From positions 1 through 64,000 of the forward strand of contig JAJPJT010000110.1 of assembly GCA_021324095.1 (NCBI GenBank): DNA of 64,000 bases. The letters run 5' to 3'. The notes below the pieces were generated by a model, which did no database searches, was not told the DNA's origin, and saw only the letters and a program-made list of their open reading frames with translations. The DNA is from Gammaproteobacteria bacterium (GTDB lineage Bacteria > Pseudomonadota > Gammaproteobacteria > Xanthomonadales > Rhodanobacteraceae). Shown here in pieces: positions 58,729 through 64,000 of this stretch. Within the stretch, counting starts at the first letter, position 1. Every line of letters begins with the position of its first letter. The translations under genes and the position numbers were made by a program.

Positions 58729-59397
58729 ATGACCGTTGCTTCGCCCGCCACGACCGGCAATCCCTCTCAGTGGATCGCGCGGCAAATCCTCGATTTCCTC
58801 ACCGATGTCCCCGCCAGCCGCGAGCGCCCGCTCGAACACCCGCGTGCGCGTGCGGAGGCCATCGCGCTGGCGGCGCGGCGCAAGGCGTTTCTGGCGTCGT
58901 CGTCGCTGGCGCTTCCGCCGGGTCCTTTGGGTTGGCTGACCGTGTTGCCGGAGCTGGTCGCGATCTGGAAAGTCCAGGCGCAAATGGTGGCGGACATCGC
59001 CGCCGTGTACGGGCAGCACACCACGTTGACCCGCGAGCAGATGCTGTATTGCCTGTCGCACGCGGCGTCGCAGGCGGTACGCGATCTCGTGGTGCGCGCC
59101 GGTCAACGCTGGATCGTACACACGGCGACCACTCGGACGATCCGGCGCGTTGCGGACCGGATTGGCGTCAAGCTATCCCAGCGTGCCCTGGGCAGTTCGC
59201 TCGCGCGGGCATTGCCGCTTGCCGGCGCGCTGGGCGTGGGCGCCTACGCCTGGTACGACACGCGCCAGGTCGCGCGCACCGCCATCAGGATGTTTTCGCA
59301 CGAAGTCGAATTCATCCCCGCGGACCGCAGCACAGAAGTCCCCGCACGGCGCGTGGTGCGCGACCGGGCTCAAGACGCGCGCGAAGCGGGTCTTTGA
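58729..59397 (+). CDS. EcsC-family protein
   Basis: 222 residues with two moderately hydrophobic helical regions (about 58-80, 160-178). LTVLPELVAIWKVQAQMVADIAAVYG is the EcsC signature region. Function of stand-alone EcsC proteins is unknown. ATG 58729 is preferred over an upstream extension that has no homology feature. Ends at a family-B repeat region. Confidence 0.75.
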   Translation: MTVASPATTGNPSQWIARQILDFLTDVPASRERPLEHPRARAEAIALAARRKAFLASSSLALPPGPLGWLTVLPELVAIWKVQAQMVADIAAVYGQHTTLTREQMLYCLSHAASQAVRDLVVRAGQRWIVHTATTRTIRRVADRIGVKLSQRALGSSLARALPLAGALGVGAYAWYDTRQVARTAIRMFSHEVEFIPADRSTEVPARRVVRDRAQDAREAGL

Positions 59398-59404
59398 AAT
59401 GCTG

Positions 59405-59625
59405 CATAACCTACTGCGCTACTCGCCACATCCCTGTGACTCGCCCTTCGGGCCGCCTGCGGCGTTCAGATCGGCAGTCCTGCCGATCTAGTCGGCAGCT
59501 TGCGTGCCGGCGGTGCTCGCAATGCTCACGTACTGACGTGTACGCTCCGCTTGCTGCGCTCCGGCGACCATGGAACGTTTCTGGCCATGAATGGCACTGC
59601 CTTCGCTCGCTACGGTTCTTCAGCA
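59405..59625 (+). repeat. Dispersed repeat family B, copy 2
   Basis: Words GCTTGCGTGCCGGCGGTGCT, CACGTACTGACGTGTACGCT and CTTCGCTCGCTACGGTT match, in order, those at 46013-46146. The first 90 bp also carry GATCGGCAGTCCTGCCGATC, a separate perfect 9-bp hairpin (59469-59488). Fills the space between convergent ecsC-like and folK. Confidence 0.6.
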
Positions 59626-60119
59626 TTTCCCGAGGCTGTCAGACGGGCCGACCGACACCATTCCAGGTTCGGCAAGATGGGCGCGAGTTGCCGCCAGCGC
59701 TCTATCAATGGCGTGTTGGTGAATGGTTCGCGCAGGTCGGGCGCCAAGTCGGCGAGCGGCGCCAGCACGTGCGCGCGCTCGAATTCCTCGCGGCTGAGGT
59801 CGGTCGTGCAGCTCTCGCCCTCGCACCACAACGCGATGTCGACGTCGAGCGTGCGATCCGCATAACGCGGCAGGGTGCGGTCGCGGCCACTCGCATCTTC
59901 CAGTTCATGCAGCCATGCGCGCAGCGCCTCGCGCGCCAAGTCGCAGTCGAACGCCGCCGCATTGTTCAGGAACGCCGCGCCCTCGAAGCCGACCGCGGCA
60001 CTCCGATAGGTCGGCGACACGGCGACTTTGCCGAAGCGATCGCGCAGGGCTCGCAATGCGTCCCGCAGGTGCCGTTCGGGATCGACGTTGGAGCCGAGGC
60101 TCAGGTAAACGCGCGCCAT
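59610..60119 (-). CDS. folK: 6-hydroxymethyl-7,8-dihydropterin pyrophosphokinase
   Basis: Transfers pyrophosphate from ATP to hydroxymethyldihydropterin in folate synthesis. 169 residues. LSLGSNVDPERHL (6-18), the hydrophobic core FLNNAAAFD, and the HPPK signature RTLDVDIALW (near 86-97, RxLDxDI/L). Only 4 bp after folB, so co-transcribed. The 3' end touches repeat family B. Confidence 0.92.
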   Translation of the reverse strand: MARVYLSLGSNVDPERHLRDALRALRDRFGKVAVSPTYRSAAVGFEGAAFLNNAAAFDCDLAREALRAWLHELEDASGRDRTLPRYADRTLDVDIALWCEGESCTTDLSREEFERAHVLAPLADLAPDLREPFTNTPLIERWRQLAPILPNLEWCRSARLTASGNAEEP

Positions 60120-60123
60120 GGCG

Positions 60124-60480
60124 TCACGTTCGGGTCCCGCGTTCGATCACCACGCCGACCGAATCGGCTCCCGTGACCGCGCCGGGCTTGGCCAGCCGCA
60201 GTCGCACCCACGGCGCGCCGAACTCTTCGCGGATGATCGCGGCGCAGCGCTCGGCCAGCGTTTCCACCAACTGGAAGTTCGATGCCTCGATGAATGCGAT
60301 CAGGCGTTTGGAAACCGCCTTGTAGTCGACCGTGTGTTCGATCTGATCGCTCGCGGCCGGCCCGGCATTGTCGAAACCCATCTCGACGTCGAGCACGACC
60401 TTCTGGCGGATCTTCCGCTCCCAGTCGTAGATACCGATGGTGGTTTCGACCGCGAGCGCTTCGATGAAGACGATATCCAT
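60124..60480 (-). CDS. folB: Dihydroneopterin aldolase
   Basis: 118 residues. Begins MDIVFIEALAVETTIGIYDWER, the substrate loop with the conserved I-G-x-x-x-W-E; VDYKAVSKRLIAFIE and the catalytic ETLAERCAAII follow. Splits dihydroneopterin to hydroxymethyldihydropterin and glycolaldehyde, the step before FolK. ATG 60480 follows a G-rich repeat tract. Confidence 0.94.
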   Translation of the reverse strand: MDIVFIEALAVETTIGIYDWERKIRQKVVLDVEMGFDNAGPAASDQIEHTVDYKAVSKRLIAFIEASNFQLVETLAERCAAIIREEFGAPWVRLRLAKPGAVTGADSVGVVIERGTRT

Positions 60481-60483
60481 AGG

Positions 60484-60530
60484 AGCCGGAGTTGGGGGCG
60501 AGGGGCTGGGGGGGGGGGCTGGGGGCTTGA
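60484..60530. repeat. G-rich GGGGGCT-type tract
   Basis: Heptamer-like GGGGCTG/GGGGGCT units including a run of ten G, just upstream of folB. Same family as short tracts near 2008-2035 and 60580-60605 and the long array at 62771. A G-run of this length is prone to slippage. Confidence 0.6.
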
Positions 60531-60553
60531 GGCGGCACAGGAAATTTCGGGCG

Positions 60554-61648
60554 TCATGCTGGTACAGCTCTTCCGAGTCCCGAGTCCCCAGTCTCAAGTC
60601 CCGCCAGGCTTTGCAGATCCCAGCGCGGCAGCACGCGGATTTCGGGTCCCGTTGTCTGCCCCGCTGCGAGCCGGATCGAGCCGGCCAGCGCGATCATTGC
60701 GCCGTTGTCGGTGCAGAAGGCGAGGCGCGGGAAGTAGGTCTGGAAACCTTCCTGCTGGCCGGCTGCGGCCAGTTGCGCGCGCAGGCGCTTGTTGGCGCCG
60801 ACGCCGCCCGAAACCACCAGCCGCTTGTAGCCGGTCCGGGCCAGCGCGCGCCGGCACTTGATGGCCAGGGTCTCGACGATGGCTTCCTCGAAGCCGCGCG
60901 CGATGTTGGCCTTGGTGGATTCGGCGTGGTCGCTGTCGCGCCATGCCAGCAGCACTTGGGTCTTCAGACCCGAGAAACTGAAGTCGAGCCCCGGCCGGTC
61001 CGTCATCGGCCGCGAAAACCGGAACGCCTTCGGGTTGCCCGTCTCGGCAATCCGCGCCAGCGCCGGCCCGCCCGGATACGGCAGACCCATCAGCTTGGCG
61101 GTCTTGTCGAAAGCCTCGCCGGCGGCATCGTCCAGCGTGTCGCCCAGGATCGCGTAGCTGCCGATCTTGTCGACCGCGACCAGCATCGAATGGCCGCCCG
61201 AGACCAGCAGCGCCACGAATGGCGGCGCCAGCGGTTCGGTCCCCGGAGCGGGCTCTTCCAGGAGCGGCGCCAGCAGATGCCCTTCCATGTGGTGGATGGC
61301 GATCGCCGGCACTTCCAGCGCCCACGCCAGCGAGCGGGCCACCGAGGCCCCGACCAGCAGCGCGCCGATCAGGCCGGGGCCTGCGGTGTAGGCCACCGCC
61401 GCGAGGTCCGAAACCTTCAGTTCCGCGTCTGCAAGTGTCTGGCGCAAAAGGGGAAGCAGCTTGCGCACGTGGTCGCGGCTGGCGAGTTCCGGCACCACGC
61501 CACCGTATTCCGCGTGCAGGGCGATCTGCGAATACAAGGCGTGCGCCAGCAGGCCGCGACCGGGTTCGTAAACGGCCACGCCGGTTTCATCGCAGGAACT
61601 CTCGATGCCCAGCACCGGACCTGGTGCCGGGGTCTTTGAATCGGTCAT
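60554..61648 (-). CDS. tsaD: tRNA N6-threonylcarbamoyladenosine transferase
   Basis: Transfers the threonylcarbamoyl group to A37 of ANN-decoding tRNAs with TsaB/E/C. 364 residues. [11 protein letters not shown] (near 14-24), metal-binding His pair in [15 protein letters not shown], and [11 protein letters not shown]. The last ~17 residues (after DLQSLAGLE) are encoded by a GGGACT-type repeat rather than by conserved sequence. Divergent from rpsU, the usual arrangement in gammaproteobacteria. Confidence 0.95.
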   Translation of the reverse strand: MTDSKTPAPGPVLGIESSCDETGVAVYEPGRGLLAHALYSQIALHAEYGGVVPELASRDHVRKLLPLLRQTLADAELKVSDLAAVAYTAGPGLIGALLVGASVARSLAWALEVPAIAIHHMEGHLLAPLLEEPAPGTEPLAPPFVALLVSGGHSMLVAVDKIGSYAILGDTLDDAAGEAFDKTAKLMGLPYPGGPALARIAETGNPKAFRFSRPMTDRPGLDFSFSGLKTQVLLAWRDSDHAESTKANIARGFEEAIVETLAIKCRRALARTGYKRLVVSGGVGANKRLRAQLAAAGQQEGFQTYFPRLAFCTDNGAMIALAGSIRLAAGQTTGPEIRVLPRWDLQSLAGLETGDSGLGRAVPA

Positions 61649-61665
61649 GAAAATCACGTTATAAT
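61636..61665 (+). promoter_or_regulatory. sigma-70 promoter of rpsU
   Basis: TTGAAT (61636-61641), 18 bases, TATAAT (61660-61665), 50 bp before the rpsU start. The perfect -10 stands out in GC-rich DNA. The -35 overlaps the first codons of tsaD on the other strand. Confidence 0.78.
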
Positions 61666-61714
61666 TCGCGGCTCACCCGCTCACCAGCGGGCCAGTTTAC
61701 CAAGTGGAGCGTCC

Positions 61715-61930
61715 ATGCCCAGCGTCAAAGTCCGCGAGAACGAGCCGTTCGAGATCGCCCTGCGCCGCTTCAAGCGCACCTGCGAGAAGGCCGGCGTGCT
61801 CGCCGAAACGCGCAAGCGCGAGTTTTACGAGAAACCGACCCAGGAACGCAAGCGCAAGCGCGCTGCGGCGGTCAAGCGCCACCTGCGTCGCGTCTCGCGC
61901 GAAGTCACGCGCCGCAAGCGCCTGTACTGA
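61715..61930 (+). CDS. rpsU: 30S ribosomal protein S21
   Basis: 71 residues, very basic. [27 protein letters not shown] is the canonical N-terminus, ending RRKRLY. Binds near the anti-Shine-Dalgarno end of 16S rRNA. Followed by a strong terminator and then yqeY; dnaG and rpoD, the usual companions, are elsewhere in the window. Confidence 0.98.
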   Translation: MPSVKVRENEPFEIALRRFKRTCEKAGVLAETRKREFYEKPTQERKRKRAAAVKRHLRRVSREVTRRKRLY

Positions 61931-61957
61931 TACAGGTCGCGTCCCTTGCGAGAATCA

Positions 61958-61988
61958 GCCGGTGCTGCCCTGCGGCACCGGCTTTTTG
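61958..61988 (+). terminator. Rho-independent terminator after rpsU
   Basis: GCCGGTGC, nine-base loop, GCACCGGC, then TTTTTGCG. Perfect 8-bp stem with U-tract, 27 bp after the rpsU stop. Confidence 0.88.
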
Positions 61989-62030
61989 CGTTTGCAACGC
62001 TGAAACCTGAGGTGGATTTCGTGTTCTTGC

Positions 62031-62095
62031 CCTCTTGAGTCAAGGGGGCGGCGCAAGACAGCCGTCTTGCGCGGGGGTTGTGGAAGAATGAGCAA
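62031..62095 (+). repeat. CCCTC-GAGTCAAGGGGG repeat with GTTGTGGA(A)GAATGA end
   Basis: TTGAGTCAAGGGGGCGGCGC, a hairpin AAGACAGCCGTCTTGCG and GGGGGTTGTGGAAGAATGAG. The same ends flank the terminal codons of the outer-membrane factor gene at 42243-42305 (CGAGTCAAGGGGGAGG ... GGTTGTGGAGAATGA). Lies upstream of yqeY. Confidence 0.6.
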
Positions 62096-62137
62096 GCTTG
62101 ATCGAAGCGATCGCTGCAGAACTGGCCGGGATTTTCC

Positions 62138-62587
62138 ATGAGCGAACTCAAAGCGCGCATCACCGAGGACATGAAAACCGCGATGAAGGGCGGCGACAAG
62201 CCGCGCCTCGGCACGATCCGGTTGATCCTCGCCGCGCTCAAGCAACGTGAGGTCGACGAGCGCATCACGCTGGATGACGCGCAGGTACTGCACGTGCTGG
62301 AGAAGATGCTGAAGCAGCGCCGTGATTCCGTCGCACAGTACGAGGCCGCGAAACGCGAAGATCTCGCCGACCAGGAACGTTACGAAATCGGCGTGATCGA
62401 GGGCTACCTCCCGGCGCAATTGACCGATGCGGAACTCGATGCGCTGATCGCGCAGTGCATTACCGGCGCGGGCGCGACGTCGCCACGCGACATGGGCAAG
62501 GTGATGGCGCTCCTGAAGGAACGCGCCGCGGGCCGTGCCGACATGGGCGCGCTGTCGCAGCGCGTGAAGGCGCGGCTGGCCGGTTGA
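62138..62587 (+). CDS. yqeY: GatB/YqeY-domain protein
   Basis: 149 residues, helical. Matches the tail domain of GatB: MKTAMKGGDKPRLGTIRLILAALKQREVDE (17-46), KQRRDSVAQYEAAKREDLADQE, and MGKVMALLKERAAGRADMG. Thought to help tRNA-dependent amidation or act as a tRNA-binding module; not proven. The last 15 codons (from 62543) are repeated in a tandem duplication directly downstream. Confidence 0.9.
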   Translation: MSELKARITEDMKTAMKGGDKPRLGTIRLILAALKQREVDERITLDDAQVLHVLEKMLKQRRDSVAQYEAAKREDLADQERYEIGVIEGYLPAQLTDAELDALIAQCITGAGATSPRDMGKVMALLKERAAGRADMGALSQRVKARLAG

Positions 62588-62743
62588 TCCACCGCATCCC
62601 CTGATGCGGCTGCCTTTGACAGCCACGTAGAACCCCATCCTTATGGGCGCGCTGTCGCAGCGCGTGAAGGCGCGGCTGGCCGGTTGATCCACCGCATCCC
62701 CCTGATGCGGCTGCCTGTGACAGCCACATAGACCCCCATCCTT
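62543..62743 (+). repeat. Tandem duplication of the yqeY 3' end (2 x about 100 bp)
   Basis: Unit 1 is 62543-62642, unit 2 is 62643-62743. Both start ATGGGCGCGCTGTCGCAGCG and run through the stop codon, the hairpin GCATCCC(C)CTGATGCGG and CAGCCAC.TAGA to CCCCATCCTT. They differ by a few substitutions and one extra C, so the duplication is recent. Confidence 0.9.
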
Positions 62744-62770
62744 CGGAAGGGGGTGAACGCGTTACGCTTT

Positions 62771-62861
62771 TCCCTAGTCCCTAGTCCCTAGTCCCTAGTC
62801 CCTGGTCCCTGGTCCCTGGTCCCTGGTCCCTGGTCCCTGGTCCCTGGTCCCTGGTCCCTAG
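62771..62861. repeat. Heptanucleotide tandem array (13 units)
   Basis: TCCCTAG x4, TCCCTGG x8, TCCCTAG x1: exactly 91 bp of 7-bp units. Ends 7 bp from the stop of the convergent DUF481 gene. Likely copy-number variable. Shorter relatives (GGGACTG, GGGGCTG) occur near 2008, 25195, 60484 and 60580. Confidence 0.92.
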
Positions 62862-62868
62862 TCCCGCG

Positions 62869-63702
62869 CTACTTCGTCTTCCCAAAGTTGTAGACGAGAT
62901 TGGTGGTGAACAGGCTGTCGAGGTGCTTGGTGCCCGGCACGATGTTGGAGTTGTAGCGGTTCTCGTACGCCACCTTCAGCGCCAGCGTCCTGGTCATCGC
63001 GACCGCGACGCCAATGTCGTTCTGGTAGTACTTGTTCTGGCTGCCGACCTCGGCCAGGAACGTCTCCTGCAGGCTGGCGCTGTCGGTGAGGGCGAGCTTG
63101 TAGTTCACGAGTCCGCGGCCGATCGCTTCGTCCTGCACCGGCGGTGTGACCGACGTGGTAACCGGCGGCGTTACCGTCGTGTCGACGACCGTGTAGGTTT
63201 GCGGCTGGTAGCGCTTGTAACCGGGGCCTGCCTCGACCGACAGTTCGGCGCGGGCATCCTTGAACAGGATGTAGCCGAGCCCGATCGACGCCACCGCCTG
63301 CCAGCGGTTCGGCGCGAAATCGTCGTGGTCGTAACGCGCGGCGCCGATCAGGTAGGAGCGCGGATTGAATTTGTAACCGACCGAACCGCCGAGGTCGTAA
63401 TGGTTGGCGGTGGTTTCGTAGTTTTCGGTCTCGCCGGTCACGGTCCCGTTGACCAACACGGGAACCTTGACGCTGCTCTTGGCGCGGTTGGCGTCGAGGA
63501 AAAACGCGTCCTTCCAGGTGTCGTCCTCGTAGCCGAGCTTGAACTTCGCGTCCATGTTGAGCGACTTGGTATTGCCGGTGGAATTGGCGAGGCCGAATTC
63601 GCCGCTGCCGCTCCAATTCGTGTTCGTGCTGTCGGCAAGCGCGAGAGCAGGCAGACAGATTGCAAAGGCCGCCGCCAGCGCGGTAAGACGTGAAACTCTC
63701 AT
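62869..63702 (-). CDS. DUF481 (YdiY-like) outer-membrane beta-barrel protein
   Basis: 277 residues with a signal peptide (RLTALAAAFAICLPALALA, cleaved near residue 22). Alternating beta-strands with DUF481 features: WSGSGEFGLANSTGNTKS near the start (GxxxxxGNT), GGSVGYKFNPRSYLIGAARYDHD, and a terminal LVYNFGKTK strand. E. coli YdiY is salt-induced. GGAG precedes ATG 63702; an upstream in-frame extension is not supported. Confidence 0.85.
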   Translation of the reverse strand: MRVSRLTALAAAFAICLPALALADSTNTNWSGSGEFGLANSTGNTKSLNMDAKFKLGYEDDTWKDAFFLDANRAKSSVKVPVLVNGTVTGETENYETTANHYDLGGSVGYKFNPRSYLIGAARYDHDDFAPNRWQAVASIGLGYILFKDARAELSVEAGPGYKRYQPQTYTVVDTTVTPPVTTSVTPPVQDEAIGRGLVNYKLALTDSASLQETFLAEVGSQNKYYQNDIGVAVAMTRTLALKVAYENRYNSNIVPGTKHLDSLFTTNLVYNFGKTK

Positions 63703-63805
63703 GCAAAAACTCCTTGACGTGTTCAACGCGAACCCGTGAGGCTGGAGTCCAGGCGCTGAACTGCTGTTAAATTTGTGTGACGAGTTGGGGTCGCGGCTGG
63801 GTCTT

Positions 63806-64000
63806 TCAACCGCGCCGAGGCGGAAAGAACGCCGCCACCGCGTGTCGCGCTTCGGCGAAGAACAGCCAGCGTTCGACAAACAACCCTGCGACGGCGGCAA
63901 TCGCCGTCAAGGGCGCGATCCACATCGCGCCGCTGGGCAGGGCGATCACGATGCCAAGCGCCGGCAGCGCCGCGAACAACGCGACAGCGATCCGGCGCAG
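63806..64000 (-). CDS. dmsC: DmsC-like membrane anchor, C-terminal end
   Basis: Only the last 64 residues are in the window. Two hydrophobic spans and GLFVERWLFFAEARH, the characteristic C-terminal signature of DMSO-reductase membrane anchor subunits (quinol-oxidising, passing electrons to DmsAB-type molybdoenzymes). Ends FFPPRRG then TGA. The rest continues past the right edge. Confidence 0.75.
   Translation of the reverse strand: MRRIAVALFAALPALGIVIALPSGAMWIAPLTAIAAVAGLFVERWLFFAEARHAVAAFFPPRRG

Noticed and set aside
59551-59620. Another family-A repeat (GACCATGG...CTGGCCATGAATGGCA)
   Set aside because: Only a short palindrome is shared; neither conserved end is present and it fits family B better.
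62771-62861. CRISPR-like regular repeat
   Set aside because: Unit is only 7 bp with no spacers; it is a simple tandem array, and no cas genes are present.

Overview
The window is a 64 kb chromosomal segment of a high-GC gammaproteobacterium. The divergent tsaD/rpsU pair followed by a yqeY gene, a CysB-type LysR regulator, phenylalanine-4-hydroxylase, bifunctional chorismate mutase/prephenate dehydratase and the style of intergenic repeats all suggest the order Xanthomonadales (Lysobacterales), probably Rhodanobacteraceae. The genus cannot be fixed from sequence alone. No rRNA, tRNA or CRISPR array was seen.

Layout. 1-6.5 kb: 5' part of rpoD (minus), dtd, two tandem LpxL-type acyltransferases, an FMN alpha-hydroxy-acid dehydrogenase and an anion permease. 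6.5-13.3 kb: TVP38 protein, a cytochrome b/molybdopterin oxidoreductase pair, an SDR, fbp, and a translationally coupled GST/DUF1579-like/NIPSNAP trio. 13.3-28 kb: WYL regulator, Xre-RES toxin-antitoxin pair, phhA, acyltransferase/hydrolase pair, TPR-sulfotransferase-like protein, sorbosone-dehydrogenase-like protein, PEBP protein, a YqjD-like membrane module, AI-2E transporter, TPR-aspartyl hydroxylase-like protein and rhodanese.

28.0-34.5 kb is the accessory island: a chromosomal integron. An apparently intact IntI tyrosine recombinase reads on the minus strand. An attI-like junction and seven well-preserved attC sites delimit cassettes of visibly lower GC on the plus strand. Most encode small membrane or secreted proteins of unknown function. 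Beyond the last intact attC the array decays into a chimeric cassette, attC remnants, a FosX-like metalloenzyme gene, a RibD/DHFR-domain gene and a small monooxygenase-like gene.

35-64 kb: an mgtA-type P-ATPase carrying an 84-bp in-frame insertion with inverted repeats and a 7-bp target duplication, glutathione peroxidase, dnaG, a four-gene overlapping efflux operon (outer-membrane factor, FtsX-like permease, ATPase, adaptor), HAD phosphatase, GSA-aminomutase-like aminotransferase, pheA, cysB-like regulator, a peroxiredoxin/cysteine synthase pair behind a palindromic operator candidate, a KAS/ACP/SMR/hydrolase cluster of unknown product, MidA-type methyltransferase, folate genes (pteridine-reductase-like SDR, folB, folK), tsaD, rpsU, yqeY, a DUF481 outer-membrane protein and the 3' end of a dmsC-like gene.

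The rpsU-dnaG-rpoD macromolecular synthesis genes, usually adjacent, are scattered across the window with dnaG and rpoD inverted relative to rpsU. This implies rearrangement around the segment holding the integron. Intergenic spaces are rich in several dispersed and tandem repeat families, some of which have contributed to the coding ends of dtd, the outer-membrane factor gene, tsaD and the interior of mgtA.
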